Assembly (NCBI RefSeq): GCF_002086735.1
Contig: NZ_MVIJ01000013.1
Location: forward strand, 1 to 64,000
Direction: 5' to 3'
Length of the DNA: 64,000 nucleotides
Source: Mycobacterium scrofulaceum
GTDB taxonomy: Bacteria; Actinomycetota; Actinomycetes; Mycobacteriales; Mycobacteriaceae
The notes under the pieces were generated by a model. The model worked only from the letters and a program-made list of their open reading frames with translations. It ran no database searches and was not told where the DNA came from. Below, in pieces: positions 1 to 8,910 of the stretch (position 1 is the stretch's first letter; each line of letters starts with the position of its first letter). The position numbers and the translations under genes are program-made.

Positions 1-1392
1 CTGCAATCCCGGGGGAGGGGGCGGGGAGTCCGGGCCACCCATCAGTTCGGTCAGCGACTCGGGGGTCAACAGGCCCCCGGTGGCCGGCCCCACCTGCGTG
101 CCCTGCATCCCCGGCGCGACCACCCAGCCGGGCTGGGTGTTGCGGTGCGAGAACGGGGTGTCGGGAACCCAGATCCCCGGCACCGTCGTGTCCTTGTACC
201 CGTTGGGCGGCTGCAGGCGGGGTTCGGAGTAGGCGATTTCCTTGGGCAGCGCCTCGGCGGTGCTGAACAGGTTCAGGCCGAAAGGCAGATAGTTGAACTT
301 GATCGCATCGAGGATGGGCGCCAGGTATTGCGCGCACAGCTCGGCGGATTCCTGGTAGCCGAGCCGGCTGCCGGCCTGAATCATGCTGCACATGAACTGC
401 ATTGGGTTCGCGAAGTTCGGAATCGCCGGGATGGACATGACGGCACCGTGGGACGGGTGATAGATCTGGCTGAGGTTCGTCTCCAGCGTCGGCAGGACGT
501 GCAGGGCGGTCTCCAGTCCGTTCAGCGGGTCGGGCTGGACCAGCGTGGTGGTCAGGTTGGCGAGGTTGTCGACGTCGTGGGCGAGCACCTCGCGGTTCTT
601 GGACAGGAACGGGCGCAGCGTGGAGAGCAGGCCGTCGAACTGCCGGAGCGCATTGGCGAGGTCGCGGTCTGACCCGGTCAACTTGTCGGTGAACAGGGCC
701 AGGTTCTTGTTCAGCGCGACGAACTGCCGGTCGTCCTTGTGCAGGGCGTTGACGAACTGGGCCAGGCTGCGCACCACCGCGAAGAAGTCGCCCCGGCCCT
801 CGTTCAGCGCGGTCAGCGACCGCGACAGGCTGTCCAGCGTGGTGTTGATCTGCTTGCCCTTGCCGGCCAGCCCATCCGCGAACGACTCGATCGCCTCACC
901 GAACGGGCCCTTGGGTTGCTCGGGCGTCGGGCCGAGTTTGGAGATGATGTTGGCGACGCTCTCGCGCAGTTCGTCCCACTCGGTCGGCACCTGGGTGCGC
1001 TCGATCGGGATCACCGCGTTGTTGCCCATCACCGGGCCGCCCTTGTAGGGCGGCTCCAGCTGAATGCTGCGCGATGCCACCAGTGTTGGGTTCACGACCA
1101 CCGCGGACGCGTTGGCCGGCACCTTGTATTTGTTGTCGTAGTGAAACGTCACCTTCATCTTGTCGCCGGCCGGCTCGATCTTGTCGACCGAGCCCACGCG
1201 AACCCCCATGATCTGAACCTTGTCGCCGGAATAGAGCGCGTTCGCCGTGGGCAGGTAAGCGATCACGGTGTTGGTGGTCAGCTTCTGGTAGAGCCGCCAG
1301 CCGACGAGCCCGGCGACCAGCGCCAGCAGCACGATCATGGCCCCGACGACCGTGCGGGGCCGCAGTTTGCGGATGGGGAAGACGCTGCTCAA
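1..1392 (-). CDS. mceD: Mce family protein, MceD subunit (partial at left edge)
   Basis: This is the fourth Mce subunit of a lipid-import system and would form part of the periplasm-spanning Mce assembly fed by the YrbE permeases. I read 464 uninterrupted codons from a TTG start at 1392 to the window edge, so the 3' end is missing. The TTG overlaps the TGA stop of mceC as TTGA, which implies coupled translation. After a short basic N-terminus there is one membrane helix (about residues 13-33), then the MCE domain (about 35-115, with GDKVQIMGVRVGSV), then the long helical region typical of the family, and a Pro-rich stretch at the visible end. The name rests on gene order; the downstream mceE and mceF genes would lie outside. 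Confidence 0.9.
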   Translation of the reverse strand, partial: MSSVFPIRKLRPRTVVGAMIVLLALVAGLVGWRLYQKLTTNTVIAYLPTANALYSGDKVQIMGVRVGSVDKIEPAGDKMKVTFHYDNKYKVPANASAVVVNPTLVASRSIQLEPPYKGGPVMGNNAVIPIERTQVPTEWDELRESVANIISKLGPTPEQPKGPFGEAIESFADGLAGKGKQINTTLDSLSRSLTALNEGRGDFFAVVRSLAQFVNALHKDDRQFVALNKNLALFTDKLTGSDRDLANALRQFDGLLSTLRPFLSKNREVLAHDVDNLANLTTTLVQPDPLNGLETALHVLPTLETNLSQIYHPSHGAVMSIPAIPNFANPMQFMCSMIQAGSRLGYQESAELCAQYLAPILDAIKFNYLPFGLNLFSTAEALPKEIAYSEPRLQPPNGYKDTTVPGIWVPDTPFSHRNTQPGWVVAPGMQGTQVGPATGGLLTPESLTELMGGPDSPPPPPGLQ

Positions 1393-2948
1393 TTCTGGCT
1401 ACCTCCCGTGACGCCGCTGCCTCCCGTGCCGCCGGGGTTGATGAACGGTGCCGGCAGCTGCTGGCCGGGTCCCGGCGGCGCGGCCGGCCCCGGCGGCGGC
1501 CCGGGCGCGAACGCCGACGGCGGGGGGGTGGGGCCGGCGGGTTGCAGGTTCTCCGTGCGCGCGCCCGGTGGTGCCTGGGCGGGCAGCGGCACCGGTGTGC
1601 CCGGGACGTCCGGTGGCGCTTCGCCCGGCCGCCCGGCGATCGGAATCCCGGGTGTCGGTGGCAGGCCGTTCGGATTCGGCGGCGACGCAGCGACGTCGAT
1701 CGGTGCCGGGAAACTGCCGCCGAAGGCACCGGCGTCAACACCGGCGCACGGCAACGGGTTCCACGGCCGCGGCAGCGCGTTGGCCGGCGGCGTGTACGAG
1801 CACGCCGTTCCGGGCGGGACGGCCGGTCCCGGGTGATCCGGGGTGCCTTCCCGCACCGGCGGCGCGGGTGGCGGCGCCCCGTTGGGGAAGCGGGTGCCGT
1901 TCGGGTCGGGCCAGCGGAACGCGGGAAGCCCGGCGCTGCGCCAGAAGTCCTCGGGGTCGATGCCGCGCTTCTTGAATGCGGCGTCGACGAACGGCTGCAG
2001 GATCCAGTACGGCAGCAGGTTGGACAGGACGATCTTGAAGTACGGCCCGGACGCGACGGATTCTCCCAGCGATGCGGCGAATTGGCTGACGTAGGTGAGG
2101 GTTTGAGCCAGGTCGTCCTTTCGTGCCACCAGCACGTCGCTGATCGCGCGTAGCTGTTCAAGCACGGGATTGAGGTTCGGGTTGTCGTTGATGAATCCCT
2201 GCACCTCGGCCGAGAAGGCGGAAATGTTTTGCAGCAGAGCGCCGATGGCGCGGCTTCGTTCGTTGAACGCGGCGAGCAGCGTCTTGGTGTTGACCAGCAG
2301 TCGATTGATCTGTTCGCTGCGGTCACCGAGGACGCTGGCCACCTGATGCGCCTGGGCGAGCAGGTGCTTGACCTGTTCGTCGCGTTTACCGATGGTGTCG
2401 GAGAATCTGGTCAAACCGTCGAGCGCGGCACTCAGGTGCGGATAGGTCTGATTCACGTTCTGCGACAGGACATTCAGCGACTGCTTGACGGTGTCGATGT
2501 CCCAGCCGGTGGCGGCCTTGGTGATGTCGAAGTTCGCGTCGTAGAGCTGATAGGGGGTGGTGCTCTGACCCAACGGCAACACGGCTCCGGAACGGAGCTT
2601 CTGGGTTCCCCGCGGCTCGATCTCGAGCACCTTCTTGCCCAGGATGGTGTCGGTCTTGATCGCGAGCCGGCTCTCGCTGCCGATGGTGTTGGCGCCGATG
2701 TTGAACTTGATGAGGACGTGGTCGCCGTCGATGTCGAACGCCTCCACCTTGCCGACGTTCACACCGGAGATGCGCACCTTGTCGCCCTTGTTGAGTTGGC
2801 CGGTGTCGGTGAATTGCCCGTAGTAGCTCGGACTGGCGAACATCATCGGGATGCTGGTGAAGCTTTGCCCGACGGCGACGACGAGCACCAGCACGGTGAT
2901 GCCCATGAGCCCGACCCGGTTACGGTTGAATTCCGTCAGCGTTCTCAT
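1389..2948 (-). CDS. mceC: Mce family protein, MceC subunit
   Basis: Third Mce subunit, 519 aa, of a cell-envelope lipid transporter. An N-terminal membrane helix (about residues 12-32) anchors it. The MCE domain follows (about 38-120, with LNKGDKVRISGVNVGKV), then a helical region and a Pro/Gly-rich tail of about 150 residues ending NPGGTGGSGVTGGSQN. From memory, the tail and core resemble Mce1C/Mce2C more than Mce3C or Mce4C. The ATG start overlaps the mceB stop as ATGA. The reading frame opens 26 codons further upstream, but that part lies inside mceB and was not used. The Pro-rich tail may interact with cell-wall components; that is inference. Confidence 0.93.
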   Translation of the reverse strand: MRTLTEFNRNRVGLMGITVLVLVVAVGQSFTSIPMMFASPSYYGQFTDTGQLNKGDKVRISGVNVGKVEAFDIDGDHVLIKFNIGANTIGSESRLAIKTDTILGKKVLEIEPRGTQKLRSGAVLPLGQSTTPYQLYDANFDITKAATGWDIDTVKQSLNVLSQNVNQTYPHLSAALDGLTRFSDTIGKRDEQVKHLLAQAHQVASVLGDRSEQINRLLVNTKTLLAAFNERSRAIGALLQNISAFSAEVQGFINDNPNLNPVLEQLRAISDVLVARKDDLAQTLTYVSQFAASLGESVASGPYFKIVLSNLLPYWILQPFVDAAFKKRGIDPEDFWRSAGLPAFRWPDPNGTRFPNGAPPPAPPVREGTPDHPGPAVPPGTACSYTPPANALPRPWNPLPCAGVDAGAFGGSFPAPIDVAASPPNPNGLPPTPGIPIAGRPGEAPPDVPGTPVPLPAQAPPGARTENLQPAGPTPPPSAFAPGPPPGPAAPPGPGQQLPAPFINPGGTGGSGVTGGSQN

Positions 2949-3985
2949 TGCGGCGTGCACCTGCCGGTGGGCTGCTGCCAGATCCGGACCGTGCGGACCG
3001 GACCGCCGGCCTGCAACCCGTTCCACCTGATGCTGAGGTCGCAGAGGTAGAAGTTGACCCAGTCGCCGTAGAGGCCGATGCTGCGTCCGATCAGGTTGAG
3101 CGCGGTCGGCGTCTTGTGGATCAGATCCCCGAGCTGGTCGCGTTGGTCGACGAGTGGCTGCTGAAGGGCCTGCAGGTAGTTGATCGCCTTGTGCAACAGA
3201 GCGCGGTTGTCCGCGAGCAGGTCGGCCACCGTTCCGGTGGCGTTGCTGATGTTGGCGGTGCCGGCGGCCAGCGGGTCGGCGTGGTTTTGCAGCCCGGTGA
3301 TGAGCCTTTCGAAGTTGTCGACGGTCTGGTCGAACTCCTGGCGATGCCGAACCGTGGTGTCGAGCACGGTGTTCAGGTTTTTGATCACCTCGCCGATCGC
3401 CTGGTCGCGTTCCGCGATGTGCGCGGTCACCTGCGCGGTTTGGTCGAGGATGTCGTTGATGGTGCCGCCCTGTCCCTGGAACACGGTGATGATGGCCGAC
3501 GCGATGGTGTTGACCTTCTCCGGATCGAGCGCGCGGAACAGCGGCTTGAAACCACCGATCAGGGCGTCGAGATCCAGCGCCGGTGCGGTGCGAGACAGTG
3601 GGATGAACCCGCCCGGCGGCAGCACCCGGTCGGCGCCGACGCCCTCGCCGCGCTTGAGCTCGAGGTAGCGGTCGGCGAACAGGTTGAGATACCGGATCTG
3701 CGCGGTGGTCGACTGGTAGAGCGGTATCGAGCGGTCGACGTCGAAGTCCACCATCACGCGCTGGCCGCCGTCGATCAGCCGCACCGCCTTGACCTTGCCG
3801 ATCTCTACCCCGGCGGCGCGGACGAACTGGCCGTTCTTCAGGCCGGTGGCGTTCTTGAACTCCGCGGAATAGCTGTTGGTGCTGTTGAAGCGCATCTGGG
3901 CGAACACCACGACGATCGACACGGTGATCAGCAGCAGCACCAGCGAGACGATGCCGAGCTTGATGGCGGAGCCGGTAATCTTCAT
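2945..3985 (-). CDS. mceB: Mce family protein, MceB subunit
   Basis: Second Mce subunit, 346 aa, the usual length for MceB. It starts with the motif MKITGSAIKLGIVSLVLLL, a basic residue followed by a transmembrane helix. The MCE domain (about residues 37-115, with NGQFVRAAGVEIGKV) and a long alpha-helical part follow, and the C-terminal Cys-containing segment (FYLCDLSIRW) is common to MceB proteins. The ATG at 3985 was chosen because the membrane helix follows at once. Upstream codons in the same frame overlap mceA and look non-coding. The gene starts 13 bp after mceA and overlaps mceC by 4 bp, so it sits inside one operon. Confidence 0.93.
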   Translation of the reverse strand: MKITGSAIKLGIVSLVLLLITVSIVVVFAQMRFNSTNSYSAEFKNATGLKNGQFVRAAGVEIGKVKAVRLIDGGQRVMVDFDVDRSIPLYQSTTAQIRYLNLFADRYLELKRGEGVGADRVLPPGGFIPLSRTAPALDLDALIGGFKPLFRALDPEKVNTIASAIITVFQGQGGTINDILDQTAQVTAHIAERDQAIGEVIKNLNTVLDTTVRHRQEFDQTVDNFERLITGLQNHADPLAAGTANISNATGTVADLLADNRALLHKAINYLQALQQPLVDQRDQLGDLIHKTPTALNLIGRSIGLYGDWVNFYLCDLSIRWNGLQAGGPVRTVRIWQQPTGRCTPQ

Positions 3986-3998
3986 GAATTCATCGCTG

Positions 3999-5315
3999 TC
4001 ATGGGTTGATCGTGTTGTCCCCGACTTGGCGGCCCCAGACGTACTCGATGGCGTACGGGGAACCGGTTTCCAGATGGTTGTAGGGCGCGAGGCTGGCGCC
4101 CGTGTCCACCACCAGACTCGGGGCCGGCCACAGGTCATGGGTGATGGCCTGCCAGCAGCCGGGCGCGCCTCCCGGGCCGCCGCGGGCGTTGACCCGCGGC
4201 AGATTGTCCGGATACACAAAGGGATTCGGCGCGCCGCCGACCAGCCCGGCCAGTCCCAGGAGGCCCATGGTGGCCGCGGTGCCGGCCAGCCCCGGCAGCG
4301 TGAGTATGCCGCCCAGCCCGGAGGTGAGCTCGGTCATGGTCCTCAGCGCGTAGCCGTTGCCACCGCCCGTCGTCGCATAGGCGGCCGGTTCTTCGTCGTA
4401 GTAGTTGCGGATGGTGCAGAAGAACTCGGGGCTGTAGGTGTCGAGCAGCTGGGCGGTCGGCACCAGGTCGGCGGCGCCGCGCTGCAAGTAGGGCCCGCCG
4501 CGCGCGAAGATGTCCTCGCCGGTGTTGCCCAGCCCGGCCGCGGCCAACAACGCCGAATCCAGGTCGGCTTCCTGTCGGTGCAGCGTGCGCGCCGTGATCA
4601 CCGCGTTGTTGAGGGAGTCGAGCAGGGCCGGAGCGGCGGCGGTGTAGATGTCGCCCAGGGCCGCCAGCTGCGCGATGTCGTGCCGGATCTGCGGCATTTG
4701 CGGGTTGATGTCGTCGAGGATGGCGTTGGCGTTGACGATCGATTGCCCGAACTTGTCGCCCAGCCCGGTCAGCGCCTGCGCGGCCGCTGCGAGCGTCAGG
4801 TTGACCTTGACCGGATCCAGCTTCTCCGTGATCGAGGTGAGCGTCTCGAACAGCGTGTTGAACTCGGTCGTCACCGACCTCGCGTCGATCAAGTGCTGCG
4901 ACGTGATACGTTGCGGCGTAGGCTGCTTCGGCGAGGTCAATGACACATACTTGTTACCGAACACCGTGGTCGCCCTGATATTGGCGTCCACGTTGGCCGG
5001 AATCAGCTCGATCCACTTCGGATTCACGTTCAAGACGAACTTGGCGGCCGGTGTGCCGTCCCGCTCGATCTCCGAAATGCTGGCCACCCGGCCGATTTCC
5101 ACGCCGTTGTAGGTGACCTTCGAGCCCGGGTCCATCACCAAACCGGACCGGGGGGCCAGCATCGTCAACTGGGTCGTCGGCGTGAGCCGGCCGCGAAACT
5201 GCAACCACACGAACCCCAACACCACCGCCGAGACGATCAAGAACACCAGCGCCGTCGTCCGGTACGGCGGAATGCGTTGCGGGTTCTCCTTGAGTTTCGG
5301 GGCCGGGGTTGTCAT
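3999..5315 (-). CDS. mceA: Mce family protein, MceA subunit
   Basis: First Mce subunit, 438 aa. MceA proteins are the best-known members, classically the mycobacterial cell-entry protein, now understood as a lipid-transport subunit. The start MTTPAPKLKEN leads into a membrane helix (about residues 20-42) and the MCE domain (about 45-125, with DPGSKVTYNGVEIGRVASI). Helical segments and a Gly/Pro-rich C-terminal part follow. The ATG at 5315 lies 5 bp after the yrbEB stop. The same frame is open 71 codons further upstream but overlaps yrbEB and reads as an Arg/Gly-rich shadow. Similarity points to the Mce1/Mce2 type; I cannot separate the paralogs without alignment. Confidence 0.93.
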   Translation of the reverse strand: MTTPAPKLKENPQRIPPYRTTALVFLIVSAVVLGFVWLQFRGRLTPTTQLTMLAPRSGLVMDPGSKVTYNGVEIGRVASISEIERDGTPAAKFVLNVNPKWIELIPANVDANIRATTVFGNKYVSLTSPKQPTPQRITSQHLIDARSVTTEFNTLFETLTSITEKLDPVKVNLTLAAAAQALTGLGDKFGQSIVNANAILDDINPQMPQIRHDIAQLAALGDIYTAAAPALLDSLNNAVITARTLHRQEADLDSALLAAAGLGNTGEDIFARGGPYLQRGAADLVPTAQLLDTYSPEFFCTIRNYYDEEPAAYATTGGGNGYALRTMTELTSGLGGILTLPGLAGTAATMGLLGLAGLVGGAPNPFVYPDNLPRVNARGGPGGAPGCWQAITHDLWPAPSLVVDTGASLAPYNHLETGSPYAIEYVWGRQVGDNTINP

Positions 5316-5320
5316 GGCGG

Positions 5321-6190
5321 CTACACGGTGAGGTTGAAGTTCGGGGTTTTGCCGTAGACCGCCATCGCGGTCAGGACGACCACCACGACGATCGTGATCA
5401 ACGACAGCCGCATCGACCGGCCGACCGCTTCGCCGACGCCGACCGGCCCGCCGGTGGCGGTGTAGCCGTAATAGCAGTGGGTGGTCATCACGACCACCGC
5501 CACCAGGATGACCTCCGCGAACGACCATCCCACGTCGTTGAGGCGCAGGAACGTGTGGAAGTAGTGGTTATAGGTGCCGATGGACTGCCCGTACAACAGG
5601 ACGGTGGTGACCTGCTGGGACAGGAACGCCATGGTCATCGCCAACCCGTAGAGCGGGATGATGACGATAAGGCCCGCCACCACGCGGGTGGACGCCAGAA
5701 AGGGGACCGACCGGATGCTCATCACCTCGAGCGCGTCGATCTCCTCGCTGATGCGCATGGCGCCCAATTCGGCTGTGGCGCCGGCGCCGACCGTGGCGGC
5801 CAGCGCCTGACCGGCGGCCACCGGTGCCACAAACCGCACGTTGACCAGTGCGGCCAAGAACCCGGTGAATGCCTCGACACCGATATTGCCCAGGGTCGCG
5901 TAGCCCTGGATGGCGACCAGTGAGCCCGCGGACAGGGTGATGAAGCCGACGATGGCGGCGGTGCCGCCGACCACCGCCATCGCACCGGTGCCCATTCCCA
6001 TCTGGGCGACCATGCGGAGCAGCTCCTTGCGGTAGCGGTGCACGGCGAACGGGATCTGGCCGATCGCGCTCAGTGCGAACCAGACCATCTGCCCGATCTC
6101 GACCAGTGGTCGGGACGGAACGTCGCCGTATCGGATGACGAGCGCGCTGGTCCGCGGGAAGCGGACGCGCAGTGCTGCGGCCGTGGACAT
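5321..6190 (-). CDS. yrbEB: YrbE-type ABC permease, subunit B
   Basis: MlaE/YrbE family integral membrane permease, 289 aa, the second of the two permeases that pair with Mce proteins and a shared ATPase (not in this window) to import lipids. Five or six hydrophobic helices are visible. The family signature is clear: a glutamate-containing loop with AELGAMRISEEIDALEVM just before PVPFLASTR-like sequence. Its ATG start sits 1 bp after the yrbEA stop, so the two are almost certainly co-translated. Closest by eye to YrbE1B. No regulator or ligase gene intervenes between the permeases and mceA. Confidence 0.93.
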   Translation of the reverse strand: MSTAAALRVRFPRTSALVIRYGDVPSRPLVEIGQMVWFALSAIGQIPFAVHRYRKELLRMVAQMGMGTGAMAVVGGTAAIVGFITLSAGSLVAIQGYATLGNIGVEAFTGFLAALVNVRFVAPVAAGQALAATVGAGATAELGAMRISEEIDALEVMSIRSVPFLASTRVVAGLIVIIPLYGLAMTMAFLSQQVTTVLLYGQSIGTYNHYFHTFLRLNDVGWSFAEVILVAVVVMTTHCYYGYTATGGPVGVGEAVGRSMRLSLITIVVVVVLTAMAVYGKTPNFNLTV

Positions 6191-6191
6191 G

Positions 6192-6992
6192 TCAGCGCCC
6201 CGTCCCGAACCGGACGCCGATGGTGGTCAGCGCGGCATTGACCGCGAACAGCGCGATGAAGCACAGCACCACCGTCTCGTTGACGGCGGTCCCCAAACCT
6301 TTGGACCCGCCGCGGACGATCAGCCCGCGGTAACAGCCGACCAGGCCGGCGATCAGCCCGAACGTTGCGGCCTTGATGAACGCGATCACCACCTCGGGCA
6401 GGCCGGTGAGCGCCGTCAAGGTGGAGAGGTAGGCACCGCTCGACACGTTCTGCAGGTACACGCTGAACAGGTAGCCGCCCCCCAGGCCGACGGCGACCAC
6501 GAGGCCGTTGAGCAGCACCGCGACCAGGGTCGAGGCGACGACGCGCGGCACCACCAGCCGGTGGATCGGGTCGATGCCGAGCACCTCGAGCGCATCGATT
6601 TCCTCGCGGATGGTGCGCGCGCCGAGGTCGGCGCAGATGGCCGTGCCGCCCGCTCCGGCGACCACCAGCACGGTCACGATCGGGCCGAGCTGGGTGACCG
6701 CGCCGATCGCGGCACCGGCGCCGGAGACGTCGGCGGCGCCGATCTCGGCCAGCAGCAGGTTCAGCGTGAAGATGAGCAAGACGGTTTCCGGAATGGATAC
6801 CGCGATGGTGGGCAGCAGCGACACCCGCATGAGAAACCAGCCATTCCAGATGAACTCGCGCCACTCGAATGGCTGCCTCAGCGCTTTGCCGGTCAGCACG
6901 CACATGCGGAAGAACCCGCCGGCGACTTCGGTCCCGGGACGAAGCCTGGTCCCTAATTTGCTGGCAACCGGGTGCGAGGTCGTCATCCGCAC
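6192..6992 (-). CDS. yrbEA: YrbE-type ABC permease, subunit A
   Basis: First gene of the mce operon, a 266-aa MlaE/YrbE family permease. The sequence shows GGFFRMCVLTGKAL near the N-terminus, several membrane helices, and the conserved cytoplasmic motif ADLGARTIREEIDALEVLGI followed by DPIHRLVVPRV, which is diagnostic for the family. The longest reading starts with GTG at 6992; an ATG two codons downstream (6986) could equally be used. In Mycobacterium tuberculosis mce1 a fadD5 gene precedes yrbE1A. Here no ligase is present, and about 670 bp of mostly empty DNA lead back to a TetR gene on the same strand. Confidence 0.93.
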   Translation of the reverse strand: MRMTTSHPVASKLGTRLRPGTEVAGGFFRMCVLTGKALRQPFEWREFIWNGWFLMRVSLLPTIAVSIPETVLLIFTLNLLLAEIGAADVSGAGAAIGAVTQLGPIVTVLVVAGAGGTAICADLGARTIREEIDALEVLGIDPIHRLVVPRVVASTLVAVLLNGLVVAVGLGGGYLFSVYLQNVSSGAYLSTLTALTGLPEVVIAFIKAATFGLIAGLVGCYRGLIVRGGSKGLGTAVNETVVLCFIALFAVNAALTTIGVRFGTGR

Positions 6993-7344
6993 CGCCCCTC
7001 AGCCAACTGCGCACCGACTACCGTCGTGTCGGCTGACCGCCCGCGAGCGCCGCGGACCGTCCCCGGATCGGAACCGCGATGGCGAACGCGATGTGGATCG
7101 GCGGCCCGGCTCGCCGAGAAATCGCATCGCGAAAAAAGTTGTGCTACAGGGCTGCTCGACGAGCGGGGAAGCGACGACAGCTGCGGGCGCCCTTGCCCGC
7201 AGTTTCGGTGCAGCAATGCTCTGTGCTCGCCGTGGTGCGCCCCACCGCATCGTTCCCGCCGCCAGTCGACCAGGTGATCCCCCCGACCGGCACTCCGGGG
7301 CCGTGCCCTCAACTCCATACCGCCCTCGTTTGCGCCACGCAGCA

Positions 7345-7374
7345 ACTATGGCATTCGACCGTACGGTCAGTCAA
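7345..7374 (-). promoter_or_regulatory. Candidate promoter of the mce operon with embedded TetR operator
   Basis: Read on the minus strand, a -35 box TTGACT (7374-7369, five of six consensus bases) is followed after exactly 18 bp by CATAGT (7350-7345, four of six). The perfect 12-bp palindrome GACCGTACGGTC (7357-7368) fills the spacer right next to the -35 box, which is the classical place for a repressor to block RNA polymerase. Assignment of the palindrome to the adjacent TetR protein is inference from position and from its similarity to the site before the tetR gene. Confidence 0.6.
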
Positions 7375-7532
7375 TAACCTGGGGCGTCGCGTCGCCGGGC
7401 CGCAGCGATCAGGCGGGTGCCGGTGGCGAGTGAAATCGCGGGATCTACACCATTAACAGCGAGTTTGGGCCGCTGGTGGGCGGTTGCCGGTTATTGTGCG
7501 CATGGGCGCTCCAAGTGAAGGCGCGGGAATAA

Positions 7533-7550
7533 ACTGACCGCGCGTACAGT
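7533..7550. promoter_or_regulatory. Weak second copy of the TetR-type dyad
   Basis: The 18-mer ACTGACCGCGCGTACAGT is an imperfect inverted repeat. Its left half ACTGACCGC nearly equals the half-site ACTGACCGT read from the promoter palindrome. It lies between the tetR stop and the promoter. It may be an auxiliary operator or a chance match. Confidence 0.3.
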
Positions 7551-7666
7551 AAGACCAGGCTTGTTCGATTAGCTCGATCGAGGTTGGACCGGGTCAGGGC
7601 TGAGTGGATCAAGGCGACCGATCGGGGCCAATCACCTTCCGGCGCAGGGCATTCGAGGCCAGTCGA

Positions 7667-8338
7667 TCATTCCGCGGGGCTCGTGACCGCGGTAAGGCAT
7701 TCGCGTACCACCGCGACGACCTGCGCCGAGGGGTCCGCCCACTTGCTCAGACTCAAGCGGTCGAGCAGCAGTCCACCGAGAAATACGTCGACAAAGGCGG
7801 CCCCGACGTCTTCGGGCGTCCGGGAATCGGCGGGATCGAACCACACCCACATCCACTGCAGGGATCCCCACAGCTGTAGGGCCGCCAGTTCGGCGTCGAC
7901 GCTTCGGAACACGCCGCTCTCTATTCCGCTGCGGATCTCGTCAATCGCCAGCATTTGCAACCGATGACGCATCTTGCGCACGTGCTGCATCGCCGGGTCG
8001 TCGAACAACTGAACCACTTCGCGCTGGCTTGCCACCGTGGCATGCCGGGCGACCACTTGTAGCAGTGCGGAGGCGTAGATGATGGCGGCGATGCGTTCGT
8101 GGGGCGCGGCCAGGCGGGCCCATGCCATCTCGAGCGCATCGAGTTGGCGGGACAGGTGCAATTCTTCGAGTTCCCGCAGCATCTGGGCTTTGGTCCCGAA
8201 GTGGTGAACGATGGTGCCCTTCGACATGCCCAGCTCGTCGGCGATGTCGCCCATATTCGTTCTGTCGTAGCCACGTTCGGCGACATAGCGGACGAACGCG
8301 TCGAAAATCTCGCCACGTCTACCAGGCGATCGGGGCAT
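7667..8338 (-). CDS. TetR/AcrR family transcriptional regulator (upstream of mce operon)
   Basis: DNA-binding repressor of 223 aa with the usual TetR plan. An N-terminal helix-turn-helix (about residues 10-55) includes NMGDIADELGMSKGTIVHHF, and a helical ligand-binding and dimerisation domain of ordinary length follows. It lies on the same strand and directly upstream of the yrbE/mce operon. Together with the shared ACCGT/ACGGT half-sites found before both transcription units, this suggests it represses itself and the mce genes. The known mce1 and mce2 regulators of M. tuberculosis are GntR/FadR type, and Mce3R is a longer TetR protein, so this arrangement differs from those. The ligand is unknown; a fatty acyl or sterol-derived compound would fit. 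Confidence 0.85.
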   Translation of the reverse strand: MPRSPGRRGEIFDAFVRYVAERGYDRTNMGDIADELGMSKGTIVHHFGTKAQMLRELEELHLSRQLDALEMAWARLAAPHERIAAIIYASALLQVVARHATVASQREVVQLFDDPAMQHVRKMRHRLQMLAIDEIRSGIESGVFRSVDAELAALQLWGSLQWMWVWFDPADSRTPEDVGAAFVDVFLGGLLLDRLSLSKWADPSAQVVAVVRECLTAVTSPAE

Positions 8339-8362
8339 CTTCCACCCTTATGGCTCAGACTA

Positions 8363-8384
8363 ACCGTACGAACGGTCTATCATA
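8363..8384 (-). promoter_or_regulatory. Operator and -10 box upstream of tetR
   Basis: ACCGT-ACGA-ACGGT (8363-8376) is a perfect inverted repeat with a 4-bp spacer, 25 bp upstream of the tetR start. On the minus strand a good -10 hexamer, TATGAT, occupies 8384-8379, so the dyad would cover the start of transcription. No matching -35 box was found at 16-18 bp. The half-sites match those of the palindrome in the mce promoter, but the spacing between them differs. Confidence 0.5.
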
Positions 8385-8571
8385 AGCTCCGCGATGTCAA
8401 GATTCGGCCAGGCCGCGCCGCCGAGGTGACGGATGCCGTTTCGCCGCCGGCGTCGCCGATCCGTCGGCCCACGCGGCCCCCGACGACCAGGTCGCACGCT
8501 GAATCGTTTAGCGAGCCAGGGAAAATGACGTGCCGGAAGCTGGTGCGGGCCGGTCCGTCGGTGGGCTGCGT

Positions 8572-8877
8572 CTACAGGGCCCTGGGGCCGGCGACCCTCG
8601 CCGGCGCGGTGACGACATACGTGTTCGCTTTTGCTGCCGGCTTGATCTCGCCGGCGGTGTACACGGTCATGAGCTCTCTGCCGTCGCCGTCGGCGACACA
8701 CACATAAGTATCCGTCTCGGGGTCGTAGTCGAAGCTGTCCCACGCCAAGAGGAAAGCTAAGCAGTTGCCGTCGCGGTCGGCGACGACGAGCTTGTGCACG
8801 CCGGACTCCCTGAGTAGCTCGGCATCCTGCTTACGCTGCTGAGGGACGTTGTTGGTGTGGAGCGTAGCGTGTGACAT
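8572..8877 (-). CDS. Hypothetical protein, 101 aa
   Basis: Small soluble protein with no family that I recognise. It begins MSHATLHTNNVPQQRKQDAE. The middle is acidic and aromatic (FDYDPETDTYVCVADGDG) and the end is Ala-rich (AARVAGPRAL-like). No signal peptide or membrane helix is visible. The ATG is preceded by GGGAG at a good distance on the minus strand (about 8886-8890), which supports translation. It stands alone between the TetR gene and the divergent permease, so the context gives no function. Confidence 0.6.
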   Translation of the reverse strand: MSHATLHTNNVPQQRKQDAELLRESGVHKLVVADRDGNCLAFLLAWDSFDYDPETDTYVCVADGDGRELMTVYTAGEIKPAAKANTYVVTAPARVAGPRAL

Positions 8878-8910
8878 CTGTCTACTCCCTTAGCGAGGGT
8901 GTCTCCGTCT

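Larger units (their letters stand above)
6993..7666. other. Non-coding leader region of the mce operon
   Basis: These 674 bases separate the TetR gene from yrbEA. Several open frames occur, but all are Arg/Pro-rich shadows without credible ribosome-binding sites. The stretch holds a candidate minus-strand promoter with an embedded palindrome (7345-7374) and a weaker related dyad (7533-7550). If that promoter is used, the mRNA has a leader of roughly 345 nt. I found no riboswitch-like structure by eye. Confidence 0.6.

Noticed and set aside
896..2326. A minus-strand frame across the mceC/mceD junction
   Set aside because: Arg/Ser/Pro-rich translation out of frame with both mce genes.
6983..7345. 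A 120-codon frame between tetR and yrbEA
   Set aside because: No ribosome-binding site, Arg-rich shadow composition, and it starts inside the candidate -10 region.
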